The notes beneath the pieces were generated by a model. That model worked only from the letters and a program-made list of their open reading frames with translations, had not been told where the DNA came from and ran no database searches. Below, piece after piece: positions 45,472-56,529 of a stretch of DNA of 64,000 nucleotides. The translations under genes were made by a program, and so were the position numbers. How positions within the stretch are numbered: position 1 is the stretch's first letter; each line of letters starts with the position of its first letter. The DNA comes from Calycina herbarum (lineage: Eukaryota > Ascomycota > Leotiomycetes > Helotiales > Pezizellaceae): contig LLEY01000091.1 of NCBI GenBank assembly GCA_001414485.1, forward strand, positions 186,001 to 250,000, written 5' to 3'.

Positions 45472-45889
45472 CACGCGGGTGACAGAACTCTTGGCACACC
45501 AAATCTACCTCTATTCTCTTTACACCTTAAGTCACCTCAACAACAAGTCGTAGATATGGTTAAAGGGCATAAAGTTGACCCGTGGCTACCGCTAGGTATG
45601 ATAAGCTCTTTTTTAGGCTTCTTTTAAGCCCTTAAAGTAGCACCTTCATATAGTAAACTACGACGATATAACTACTAAGAAGCTTATTTTAGAAGACTAG
45701 GAGAATATTAAGTAAAAGTTTTATTAACTACTAATCGTAGCGTTTATAGAACTATATCGATGTAGAAAGTCATATAATAAGCTAAAGATTTAATTTAAAT
45801 TTTTACTATATAAATTACATGTGTTATAAGTATATTTGTGAAAAAGGAGTTGTTAGTTTTAGTGTGCCAAGAGTTATGTCACCCGCGTG
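45472..45889. mobile_element. 418-bp inverted-repeat element with 5-bp target duplication
   Basis: The ends CACGCGGGTGACAGAACTCT (left) and the complementary right end (GAGTTATGTCACCCGCGTG) match over 28 bp with one mismatch, extending through TTGGCACAC. GGAAT flanks both sides (45467-45471 and 45890-45894). The interior is very AT-rich on its right half and non-coding. The superfamily is uncertain; a 5-bp duplication is not the TA of mariner. Confidence 0.7.
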
Positions 45890-46457
45890 GGAATCTAGCT
45901 CCATTCCTGCGAAAACGCTACGAGGCAGGCGAGTTGTGTTATTCGTTGGATAAGACCACATTTGAGGCACAGAACTAACCTTGACCCCAGTAATCCAGTC
46001 GCCGCAAAAGATGATGCGAGCACCTCGATGTCACTGCGATAGCGAGGCAGTTTAACGCACATGGCAGGCATGGCTATATGCCAAGAGACCTTATTACCAT
46101 GATCCATCAACAGTACAGTATTCGTACTTAAGTAGCAGGGTTGTTGGATCGGGGAGCATCGTGAGTTCAATAGAGGCTCGGTATTTGGTGCCTGTACCCT
46201 ACTTCATTGTGCCTGATTCACATTTCGGAGTGAGTTTCGACGGGACTCAGACTTGAAGAGGAGGATTTGAAACCAGACCTGATCCCTCTTTGGCTCTTAA
46301 TTTTGGGCGCCAAGTCATGAAGCAATTTTCAGTTGTCACAATGAAAGGCCCAAATGCATCCTGGTATGATAAAATTGTTTAGGACAAGAAAGCAAAATAA
46401 CTGCTCCTCTCAAGTTTATGTTGTTACGAAAGGGAAACCAAGATATCAAGAGGGAAG

Positions 46458-48374
46458 TTAGGTGACGCGCCTGCGGAACTGTACCATCGGCCCATTTCTT
46501 AGAGAAATATAGGCATCCTTGAGCACGATGTGGTTTCTGTCTCTTAGTCCCCATCCAAGATTGGGTGAACCTCCACCCAAACTATTGCCAGGAACGAGCC
46601 GGACGTCCATGCGATACAGAGTTCTTGTGACTGTAATAAGGAGCTCTTCCATCGCGAACTTCTGTCCTACGCAATTGCCGGTGCCGATGGTAAAGGGGTT
46701 AAAAGCAGTACGGGCACGAGCAACATCTTCTGCAGTCACACCAGTTCTAGAGTCTGCAATCCACCTTTCAGGCCTGAAAACCCATGGATCTCCAAAGCAT
46801 TCCTCGTTATGCAGGATTGACCAGGCAGTGACGCTATACTTTCGTTAGCATGAATCCAAAACATTTGGACAATTGAGGAGCTGAGCTTTTGAGATAATTC
46901 CAAAGACAATATTCAAGAACACGGTTTCTCGGTGATCTCAGAATGAAGACAAAATACGTACCCAACGTGCGAACCTTCAGGGATTTGTGTCCCTTCAATA
47001 TTGAGCCCGCCTGGTAATACTTCTCGAGCCAACTCACCGGCTCCAGCTGGCGCTACTCGAAGTGCCTCGTCAATGCAGGCTTGGAGGTATCTACACGATG
47101 AAAGCGTCGGGCCTATTTGGATATCATCGGCGCTCTTGAAAGTTGTACGGATCTCTTCTACAAGTTTGTCGTATACCCTAGGATGTCTGACCATGTAAAA
47201 CCAAAATCCAATCAAAGTAGTTGCAGTGGTATCGGAGCCTGCAATAATAAGTAGGTTTGCCTCCGCATTCAACTCATCAGTGGTATACCCTGGGTTCCCC
47301 GATTCGTCTGTTGCGTTGAAAAGATAATGGAACATATCTTTCCGCCCTTGTCCGTCTTCAGCGCCTGATTTTTTTAGAATTTCCTCCTCTTGCCTTCTTT
47401 GCGTGACATTTGCTTCTACAAAATCATAGTAAGTTCTAATATTCTTTGGCAGACCGCTTTCAAAAAGGCTGTCAAGGCCTCTTGGTTTCATCCAAACCCA
47501 AAAGTTTAAGAGTGGAGATTGAGAGATCTAGTTTGTTTAGCAAAAGCCAGAAAGCAAGGTCGATTACATCCTTACCGGATACATAAACGTCACGAATTCT
47601 GCGATAGTATGTGGCATGTGTCGAAATGGATTTTCTCCCGGTTCCTTAAGCTCGAAAGATTTTCCAAAACACAAGTCACCCATGATGTCGAAGACAAGGT
47701 AGTCTGTCAAGTCTGACATGTTCTGGGGCTCGGTCCATTGTTTGCCGTCGTTTCCCTCTATGAGTAACTCGTTCCAGCGATCGACATGTTTCTTGACAAA
47801 AGTTGCGGCCGACCGAATGGCTTTTTCTGAGAATGCCGAGTTCAAGACACGTCTCTTGCGTGCATGAACCATTTTGTCCACCGTGCTCAAGGTATTATTA
47901 TTTTGGGGATTGCGTGGCCAGATTTCGTAAAACTTTCCCCTCTTGACGTTTGCTCTCGTATTGTATATGGTCTGATAGGCGCTTGGGGAATTGAAGAAAA
48001 CGCCATCCGGTTTGAAGCGGACTGCATCGCCTGTTTCGAAGATTAGTCTCAAATTCATGGCACATGGCACATGGAAGCTGAAGTGGAAAACGTACCATAG
48101 ATCTGATGGCATCGCCAAATCCAAACGTGTCTATAGCCCGTAGTCGCGTAGTAAAAATTAGGCCATGCCGAGATCTTCGCAAAGAAAGGGCCTGGGTATT
48201 TCGCTAAGGGACTGAAATAAAGATTGTAAATCGCTGAGGTGACGAACTGATGAAACTCGTCAGTTTTGGGAGAATTATTCTATGCCATCAAGCACCCACA
48301 TAGAAAAAGAACAAAGCAAAGCTGGTGGAGAACCACTTGTGCAGTATTGCGAAGTCCACCAACGAGGCAAACAT
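46458..48374 (-). CDS. Cytochrome P450 monooxygenase of the polyketide cluster
   Basis: Five exons on the minus strand. Exons 3-5 are firm (47576-48030, 46962-47527, 46458-46833). Exons 1-2 are either 48296-48374 + 48096-48233 (537 aa) or 48300-48374 + 48096-48246 (540 aa), both in frame. An N-terminal hydrophobic anchor (FALFFFY) is followed by the proline hinge LAKYPGPFFAK. Further motifs are the I-helix AGSDTTATT, EALR (ExxR), RPERW and the haem loop FTIGTGNCVG with the cysteine ligand at about residue 467. Residues after the haem loop show the usual L-helix, so the protein is complete. Microsomal P450s of this type hydroxylate or further oxidise cluster polyketides. It is transcribed in the same direction as the PKS and MFS genes. 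Confidence 0.9.
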
Positions 48375-48892
48375 CGTGTTCTCAGGACCCCTGCGATGAG
48401 ATCTGGGAAGTCGATGTGCGAGAGGCCAGCGAAAGTAAAAGAAAGATCAAATCGTAGGTAGCTCTTTTTGCCTTCTTTCCCTCAGCAATGTGGAAAGGAA
48501 TGGCACTTATCTAAGTAGGGTGGGTGTTCAAGACCTCCCAACATGATTCCACCTCGGCTCAGTGGGGGGACGATTCAGAGGCGGGGATGCAACACTGCAA
48601 CAACTTGCATGCTGACAGGCATGTGTTCACTGTGCTTACAGGGCACTGCGGGTGCATACAACAGAAATAAGACCATCTGAAGCCCGTGAATTTCAAAGCT
48701 TCCACGCCCTTAACCAGTGCCTATCGCGCGACTGTATCGCGGGGTGGTGGGCCAACATTTCCATTGGAGGCTTCTTACGATTGTTTCCTTTTTTTTCTAA
48801 AACAAAGCTTTGTGATCTGATCCCCAAAAATGGATTGGAGCACTCTCGAGAAGATCCGCAACTTGCGCCCCGCCTATCTCAGAGCTCCTCAG
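48375..48892. other. P450 promoter and spacer
   Basis: Upstream region of the P450 gene running into the decayed beta-lactamase-like gene. A 110-codon frame starting at 48652 (+) is only recognisable at its 3' end (see the pseudogene). Confidence 0.5.
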
Positions 48893-49600
48893 GAATTATG
48901 CGCTTAAAGGTCACTGGAAACCCCTTTGGCACATTTGTCAAGAAGCAAGTTTTAGACCCGTACATTTGTAGAACCAGGAAATGAAAACATCGCCCTCACG
49001 CATGCCATCTACAACGACGTGGCAGCTTGCAAAACTCCCTTTCCAGACCCCTCGGATGACACAGGAATGGCTGGTCATGCTGCAGGGAGAAGTTCTATCA
49101 TGGATCTCCTTATCTTGTTCAAACCACTTCTTTGAGCCTACAAGCACCAGATGGAACCAGGATTGACATCGACTCCAGGTTTGCCATTCAAACATCTTCA
49201 AACAGTTCTCTCGCCCCATATCGAGCTTAATGGCTCAAAATCCAACCACCAGGCCTAATGTTTAGGGCTGCACAGAATCGAGCCATTCCCAGGCAAATCG
49301 AAGTCAGGTCTGGAGGTGTTTTGCCATACTAATTTTCTGCTTGTGGCATTGGATCGATGTTTTTGATTCCATCTTCAGAAACAGCGATTGTGGTTCTCAC
49401 CAATTCTCTACCTCTTTCAGACCCGACAGACTTTTCTGGTCGTCTCATTCTCTCGGCCATTTTGGACGAAGGTTCACCTACCAATTTTGCGGGTCTTTCA
49501 AAGCTTCTCAGGCAAAATCTGCTTGATTTCCTATGCGAATCTAATTGCCCGTCTCGCAAAAGGGAAAACCACAAAACCATCTCAATTTCCTCTTTGTTCA
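48893..49600 (+). pseudogene. Decayed beta-lactamase/LovD-like acyltransferase (C-terminal half only)
   Basis: Three segments in different frames, in the right order, match fungal beta-lactamase-fold (PF00144) proteins. The first, about 48893-48984, reads VTGNPFGTFVKKQVLDP (family: TG.PF..FV...I.DPLGM). The second, 48962-49135, reads NENIALTHAIYND..., then TGMAGHAAGRSSIMDLLILFK (family: M..A.GG.RSSV.DLL.F.K) and ends in TGA. The third, about 49345-49600, reads FLIPSSETAIVVLTNSLPL...ILSAILDEGSPTNFAGLS (family: .L.P.T..A.VVLTNS......LL..ILD...). The N-terminal half with the SxxK nucleophile was not found. Frameshifts and stops make it non-functional. Its position beside an HR-PKS cluster suggests a lost LovD-type acyl transfer or hydrolysis step. 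Confidence 0.75.
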
Positions 49601-49620
49601 TACGAGGGATATTATTTCAA

Positions 49621-50788
49621 CAACTGGGGAAATTATTCCTTAGAAATATAAGCTCAAGAAGAGGGTTTGCGCAAGGTAGAACAGGGTAGAAATTTACGAG
49701 ATACTCACTGTTTCCATCTGCATTTTACTGGCCAGCAGATCGACCTTGGTTTCCGTTCATCAGCTCTGGCTGACACAAGACTGTCTTCACATCTAATGTT
49801 AATGGGACAGTTGACAGTATGACCTGAGATTTCGGCCCAGGAGCAAAGCTAGTGGTGTTCAAACAGATATCTGGCAGACCTAGGACGAAGCTCCAATTGA
49901 AGGTATCTTGCTCTATAGCTCGAGGCTGTAAATCGTAATTCAGCCAAGAACACGAAACATCGTTCCTTTATCTGTACCAATGACAGGTTATACAGAGCAT
50001 GGTAGATATATCCATGCTCTGACAGCATCGTGTAATATGCATGCAACCTTGACCGCTACGTATTCTCTCGTGGCGGTTACGAACCCGCTCTTCTACGAGC
50101 CATCCAATCACACGAGCTGAGCAAGCTGCACCTAAGTTCGGTTAAATCCGCATGCGCATAGTACTTTCTTAAATAGAGAAATATACAAGGATTATTGGGC
50201 GGCTCGCATCTGCACTTTACTTTTCTAGAAGTTGAATGGCCCCTGGCTTACATGACAGAATTATACCCAGATTTGAGAAAGCTTGGTATAGTCCTTTTGA
50301 TACACTTTCTAGCTGCAAGGGCTCTTGTACTCTATTTCGATAATCCTTTGAGAATCCTCCTCGATGCATTAATGCAGACACAACAACGGGGTAAATGTAA
50401 CGCAAGGATACTTCAAGGCGAACTGCAAGTCTGCATCGGAGCACTGGGTTTTATAGTACCATCTACTTTGCGCTACAGGGTTTGTAAGACCAACCACATC
50501 TGAGTACTAGGTTCTATAGTGCTGGCCAGTGACTGCATTGCAGGCACGTCAAGACTACATAGGACCAAAGGCATCGGAGTGTTAGTACGGAGTCGCAATG
50601 CCACTCGAAGCCCTAGCTGGACCATTCTATCATATTTTAGAGCGACGCTAAAGTTGATTAAACATACAAGCTTCCCCAGTTACAACCGAGACGTCGAAAT
50701 CAGCCATCATTTTTCAGATGGTCTCCACGTTTATCGCTTTTCGAATTTCTCCGCTTCAAGCTGTTCACTGTCCGGAATACTACGAAGT
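49621..50788. other. Intergenic, no gene recognised
   Basis: Small featureless frames only. The right part is the leader of the membrane protein gene; an upstream open extension (from 50519) in the same frame lacks any domain. Confidence 0.5.
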
Positions 50789-51938
50789 ATGGATCCCACT
50801 ACAGTGTACACGCCAGAGTATCTGGCAGAAAACCGTAGTGATCAATTGTTAGACGTCGCTATCGCCTTTATGATCCTCGAGACTCTGTTTGTAGGGCTAT
50901 ATTTTTTTTCTAAATTCAAGAACCAAACCTTCCATGGCTTGGATACATATCTTATGCTCCCTGCCTTCTTGTGTGTTGTCAGTAATCCAATAAACGCATT
51001 TCGTAAGTCATCGCCGCACTTGCGAATATTTCAAGGTATATCTAACTAATCTTCCATACAGTTTTGATCAAATACGCAGGAGATGGACGCCATGTCGTTG
51101 CTGTTCCAATGAACGAGATTATCGTGTGGCTTAAGCTTCAATTCGCAGTCATCTGGATGTACTCGCCATCTGTCTCCCTCCCCAAACTCTCCATCGTCTG
51201 CTTGTATCTTCGAATATTTACGACCAAGCGGTATCGCTATGCTGCATATGGGGTCTGTGGAGTGATCGTTGCGAACTGGGTCGCGAACTGGATCCTCTGT
51301 CTGTGTATATGTACCCCGATCCGTTTTAACTGGGACAAGACTATTCCGGGAGGCAAATGCTTAGATCAAAACCAAATTCTGATCTGGGTCAGTATACCCA
51401 ACATAGTGCTCGATCTGGCAATTTTGATACTTCCACTGCCCGTTATCTGGAAACTTAATACCTCCAAGAACCAAAAGGTTGGGCTGACTCTTACCTTTCT
51501 CACTGGCAGCATGTAAGTACAAATCGTCTGAATCAAACCACAGGTAAATTCTAACATGGCAATCTCAGTGGCATCGTTACCGGAGTTCTTCGCTTCGTAT
51601 CTTTCATCACAATCAATGTCTACGAAGACATCACTTGGTACTCAGTCGACGATATGACATGGTGCGTCGTCGAACCTGGGATCTATCTCATCGCATCATG
51701 CCTCCCCTCCCTTCGCCCCCTCTTCAAACATATATCCAAAGACTTCAAAGGGCGCTCCTTCCGCTCTCTTTTCTTGTCCCGCGGCAGTGGAAGTACCAAA
51801 TACGGTTCCAAGCGTACCGGAACCGACAACTCGGTTCCCCTGTCTGGCTTCTCCCGCATCAACGACCCCAAGGGGCCGAGCAGTATTGGCGATGGTAATG
51901 ACCTTAAAGGCTTTGTTTCTACGAACTCAAATGCGTAG
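50789..51938 (+). CDS. Seven-helix rhodopsin-like (Pth11-related) integral membrane protein
   Basis: Three exons, 50789-51002, 51062-51512 and 51569-51938, encode 344 aa; introns have GTAAGT donors. The ATG at 50789 begins a short hydrophilic N-terminus before the first helix; the frame is open further 5' but without similarity. Helices run through LLDVAIAFMILETLFVGLYFF, a second at YLMLPAFLCVVSNPINAF, LQFAVIWMYSPSVSLPKLSIVCLYLRIF, YGVCGVIVANWVANWILCLCICTPI, WVSIPNIVLDLAILILPLPVIW, VGLTLTFLTGSIGIVTGVLRFV and IYLIASCLPSLRPLF. These are the recurrent blocks of the fungal rhodopsin-like family. There is no N-terminal CFEM domain. The C-tail is cytosolic and Ser/Gly-rich. Such proteins are putative GPCR-like sensors, but signalling has been shown for few of them. 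Confidence 0.85.
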
Positions 51939-52923
51939 GTAGCAATTCGTAGTCTTCTAACCTTGATTAAAATTATCTTTTGATCTGAGTTGGCTTCTTG
52001 TATGAACATGGCGCATTGGCTGTTTGTATGCCTGGATAACTAGTGGGAGTCTGTAGCTATTAAAAAACTTTTTCTGGGAGTTTGACGGTGTCTCACGAAC
52101 GGGGGTTTTCCGCTTGTCTGAAAGTGTTCATATACCCGTAGAAGAGTTCTACTCCTCTTCACTCGGCAACTGGACTTTGGAATAAAAATGAACTACAGAA
52201 TATTTGCATGTTTGCAATTTGCATATGTACTCATGGTCTTGGATATTTATGAGGTCCAGATGGTTCTCCAAAAAGCATTTGTCTTGTCCTTTCTCTTGTG
52301 AGCAAAGAAATTTTTTCCAGTCTACCGGGAAGCATGCTGCATTCGATTTGGAAGTGCTTCCCTTTTTATTGAGGATAGGTAAGTAAAATTCTGGCATTCC
52401 CGGAATCTGGGATTGAAGCATTTTTGTGAATTTACCCCGTCGCCCACAATTGAAGAATTTAGCAGCTAAAGCAATGTACAAGGAATCCCGCACGGTGCAC
52501 TAAAACCTGGCTTTTATATCAACAGGTAGTGTGGTAAGAAGAAAAAACGTTTCAGATCATTTGACTAGCTGTGATCTTCAGAATAGCAACAAATCCATGT
52601 TTCTTTGCTATCGAGTTCGAGAACTTCAGCGAGGTTTTCAGGTCAGAGAAGGATTTGTCAAATGAGTTCTTCTTATCAAACCCTTTTAATTTTGGCATGT
52701 TTCAAGCCCGTAGAAGTTTATTAAGTCCAAAAGAGAAGGTTAGCTTACGTCCTGTCTATTTTCGCACGACGATTGGGATTATTCAATACAAGACATTGTC
52801 TCAATATGATAATTGCTACGATATGGTATGCTTAAAGGTATAGTACAGGCTTTCAATTCTAACAACAATTCATTACACTATGGGTATTTACGAAAAGAAA
52901 AACTAGACAGTACCTCCAACCCC
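51939..52923. other. Intergenic between convergent genes
   Basis: 3' flanks of the rhodopsin-like gene (+) and of the surface protein gene (-). Open frames at 52149-52493 (-) and 52571-52843 (+) show no domain. Confidence 0.5.
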
Positions 52924-54174
52924 TCATCTCTCAACCACCTCTGCATCAGAGATACCCATCCCCACATCACTAATCTCACTTCTCCTTAACCCACTGCCTC
53001 CCAGCCTCGGACTCACCGCCAATGAACTAACAATCGACTCCTGGCTCACAACCCTATTATGACCCCCCCTAACCGGACTCCCCACCAACTCACTCCTCAC
53101 ACTACCCATCGATTCTGAAGACGCCATCCGATTATGTCCCCTCACAACACTCCCCTCCAACTCAGAAATCCTCCACGATGTATTATCACTCCCCACTAAT
53201 TCCGATCTCTCGTGTGCTGTGGATGTTGTATTTCGCCAGCTATTCGTCCATGTATTACTCAAATTCGAGTCCCTCTCTCCGATTTTTGCTGTTTGAAGAG
53301 GGGCAGCGCTCAATTCCGCTTTCCCATTTTCTTGCCAGTTACTACCCCCGTTTTCCGTGATTTCGGGTTGAGTTTTTCGCGATTTTCGTTTCCGGAAGAA
53401 GAAGAGGAGAGTAGCGAGACCGAGGAGTAGAGCTACTCCTGCTACTGTTCCTACTCCAATCCCCGCCTTTGCGCCAGTAGATAATTCGCTCGGTAAGACT
53501 GTGGGGTTAGGAATTGATGCATCTACCATTAGAGTTTCGGTAGGTATAGAAGTTGAAGAAGGCGTCGGACTCGAAGACAGACTTGTGTCAGGAATTGTGG
53601 TAGAAATAGCGTTGATCGTCGCGGCCGATGATGATTCCCCACCCGCTCTCGTTGGAAGAGCAGCAGTCCTACTCGTGCCACTCGACATGAAACTAGTCTT
53701 CACATACACCCGTTAAGTTCAAATTCCAAAGAGAATAGAAAAAGCAATAGCGTACCATCGAAACAGGAGACACGATTTTAAATTTTCCCGAATAGTCGTA
53801 GGAGTCATCATCGTCAATCACCATTTCAAAATCCTGTCCGTATCCACCCCAAGCTTGCGCAAGCTGCCATCGATAGGGTGATCCGTTTAAACTAGCTTCT
53901 CGATTCATCAGTTCCGATCTCACGTCTTTCGCCCAAATCCCAAAAATCAAGCGATCGGGCCGTCGCACGGAGTAAACAACATACAAGCAATCCTTATAAC
54001 AGTATTATTCTCGATCATCGCTCCGGCGTCCCCCAAAATTGTTGGTACAGCATCTGCATCATAAGGAACTTTCAATAACGTTATGGCGACCGGACCAGTC
54101 GCATTGATCCAAGTTATGTAGAATGCCTTTCCGGCTGGTATATCGGGAAATCCTGAGGTGTTGAATTGGACCAT
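52924..54174 (-). CDS. Single-pass surface protein with Kre9/Knh1-like ectodomain (5' end uncertain)
   Basis: Exons 53985-54174, 53756-53895 and 52924-53697 join in phase (367 aa from the ATG at 54174). The N-terminal ~110 residues resemble the extracellular beta-sandwich of fungal Ser/Thr-rich membrane proteins (FPDIPAGKAFYITWINATGPVAITLLK; then SPYRWQL...DYSGKFKIVS). A Ser/Thr-rich stalk follows, then one helix (GIGVGTVAGVALLLGLATLLFFF) with a basic stop-transfer FRKRKSRK, and a cytosolic tail containing an imperfect repeat (RSELVGS..., VRG-HNR). The ectodomain needs a signal peptide, but none precedes MVQF. A short signal exon upstream (spliced at the TAG near 54195) is likely; I could not fix it. 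The layout suggests a wall-stress sensor or wall-assembly protein. Confidence 0.75.
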
Positions 54175-55729
54175 AACGCCGTTAATTAATAACTATGTAG
54201 ACAAAGAGACGAATGCGAAGAATCTCACAACAGGGCATACAATACAGAGTGGAAAGATAGAAGGTAGAAGGGCGGAGGTCCCCTCAGCCCCTAAAACGCG
54301 AGTGTGGGCGAAGCCCATGCAATTAGGAAATACCAACATGTTGATCTGTTGGACCCGGAATTTGTTGACTTGTTTTAGTCCGGAAATTGTGGCCTGGAGG
54401 GAGCCAAGGGTCTGTGAGAAGCCGTGGCGCAGATGCAGATAACACGATAATTAACCTTGGTGTTGTATGCATTCAATTTGGTAGGAAGGATTATCATTGG
54501 CTGCCGACGTGTTTGGTGGCGAATGTTGTTGGTTGGTTGTTTGTAAGACCCACAGAATAATTATACCAGGTCGCCTTTGACACTTTCAAACTCTGCGAAA
54601 TAATGGTTTAAAAAAATCTTACAAGAGGCTCAAAGTACTTGTTTAACCCCCCTTAAAAAAGGAATTCGATAAGTAGAACAAAGCATAATATTCAAATTTT
54701 TCTCTTGTAATGTCTCTTTCTCGCTTGGTACTAGCATACAGCGCTAGTTTTTGATAGAAATGTTCGAGAAGAAGGCCCACGAGAGCATCACAGATCTTCA
54801 GCTGGGAATTGGTATTGGCGGCGTGGTCTACAGTCCTTCTGGCTTGCCAGTTCAGGACGACTGAGGAACTCTTGCACGCCTATGTTGCAACATACTGGTG
54901 TACACCACTCCAAGTTTTATTCAGCAAGCAAAGAGGCTGGGCTGGGCAGCGTGTGCGGTGTTTCTTGCAGAACCCAAACAGATTCTCTCTCCTCAGTACC
55001 TTATGGATTGGATCTGCTGGATGATGAAGCAATCCACAGTATTGCGCTTGGGCTTGTCGGGGTTTCAAGGTTCCACCATGGGCTTAGTACCCTCTGGCGG
55101 GTCTTTGATAAACAATGTTCTCTGATAACTCAAGAGTCGCTGGCTATTGCTGACGATGATTTGAATTCCTTACTCAGTTGGAGATGGGCTTCAAAAAGCT
55201 GTGAAATGTCTTTGGGACACCTGGAGTAGGCAGCAAGTTACCAGAGTCAACCAAGCGGCTGCAAGACTGAAGAAAGGAATCAGACGAGGATAAATAAATA
55301 GCCCAAAGAAAGATGTCTACTTTTGAGACAGCTTTCTCTGGGGGATTGATTGGGTGGTTCATCTGCATTGTGGTCGGCGATACATTCTTGACAGCTCGAG
55401 GATTTATTAGCCTTGAAGGAATCCCTCTTGATTGAATTTTCCTATCTCCCTTCCAAATGTTCTGGTACTTTCCTTGCCCAAAATACTGCACATGGATTTG
55501 TAGCTAAAATCCAAGCTCTAGCAGAAAAGGGATGGGTCATGAAATCTGTGTGAATGGTTGAAATCTTAACATCGGCTGGTACGCAGAGCATGTACATGCA
55601 AGCCAGGTGCTCAGCCTCAGCCCGATAGCCTCACTACTGTTGCCTACATATTCTCCCAACATTAAAATACTACTCCCACAGTGATCATTCTAGCAAGTCT
55701 CACAAACTAGGTCCCACCCCACATCTGCC
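54175..55729. other. Intergenic, unresolved
   Basis: The left part probably includes the missing signal exon of the surface protein. Several overlapping open frames at 54760-55230 (+), and one at 55174-55491 (-), are suggestive of an old gene but match nothing I recognise. Confidence 0.4.
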
Positions 55730-56529
55730 ATGGATACGTATGTGGCAATCGTTTGCTTCTATCTTGCTTGTACTGTATTTTATACTTTGCACTTCGTTTT
55801 GTTCAAACTTTCAAGGACAGTGCTTCCTCGAGCCTTACGTTCGACGGCTAGTCTGCGAGCTCTCCCTGCCATATCCGTTATCGTCTCATCTAGCCTTACT
55901 CTAGTAGCTATTAAAAATCAATCTAATAGCCTCGCTAGTTGTTCAGAGGATGAGCTCAAGATCAACCCAGACATTGGCGGGATTGGAGTTTTGTTGGGAA
56001 TGTTCTTGCCATGTGGATATCTTCTCTTGGTTTTGGAATCTGGGCACTGGAATCCGGGGACATTTGGAGCGAAAGAGTTATGCATGGCCCAACTTGCAAG
56101 TATGCTCTTTCTTGTTTATGTTTGCGATAGTACTCTGCTCATCGACTTGGTATAGATCTACTCTATCTTACCGTCAACCTCGCGAAGTCGCAATCGACTG
56201 TAAACGCCCGAGAAGTTTTCATTGCTTGTTCAAGTATTGATGCTGTCAGTGCATCCACATCTATTGCATATTCAAATAAAGATGTATTTGCTAGCAGAAA
56301 GCTGGTGTACATCGGATTTTCGATTCAGCTTACAGCATTTGCAACTGAAGGTGTGGCACTCCATCGAGTTCCCCGGATCGAAAACCAACCGTGCGTATTC
56401 AGTATTCAACATCCGCGAAGGAAGCGTTATGTTCAGAATTTAAAAAACCTGTACCGCTTTTACTTGATTGCGGCATTAATCCGAGCATTATATTGCCTCG
56501 AGCTGTTGAAGAATCGAATTACGATGTAG
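55730..56529 (+). CDS. Multi-helix membrane protein (two exons)
   Basis: Exons 55730-56099 and 56156-56529 are joined across a 56-bp intron (GTATGC...TAG), giving 247 aa. Helices are visible at residues 3-27 (YVAIVCFYLACTVFYTLHFV), about 47-63, about 85-105 (GVLLGMFLPCGYLLLVL), then a helix LVYIGFSIQLTAFATEGVAL and a last LYRFYLIAALIRALYCLELL. The organisation is that of small fungal multi-pass proteins of the RTA1/DUF7702 kind, but I cannot assign a family. The final ~57 codons overlap an ankyrin-type reading frame in a different phase (56358 onwards), so the 3' end may be wrong. The two could belong to one gene through an unseen splice or a frameshift. Confidence 0.5.

Larger units (their letters stand above)
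44145..46457. other. Intergenic spacer inside the cluster, with two small inverted-repeat elements
   Basis: No gene is supported. The MFS promoter occupies the left part. Two short mobile-like elements (44937-45032 and 45472-45889) are annotated separately. Open frames at 44156-44479, 45190-45627 and 45895-46170 have no domain; the second runs into the 418-bp element. Confidence 0.6.

Noticed and set aside
45190..45627. 145-codon frame as a gene
   Set aside because: It runs into the 418-bp inverted-repeat element and has no recognised domain.
49357..49689. 110-codon frame starting MFLIPSSE as an independent small gene
   Set aside because: It begins in the middle of a beta-lactamase-fold motif and continues a decayed homology from upstream frames, so it is a pseudogene fragment.
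54760..55230. Possible gene from overlapping frames with IGIGGVVYSPSG and similar pieces
   Set aside because: No frame-continuous solution and no recognisable family; left as unresolved intergenic sequence.
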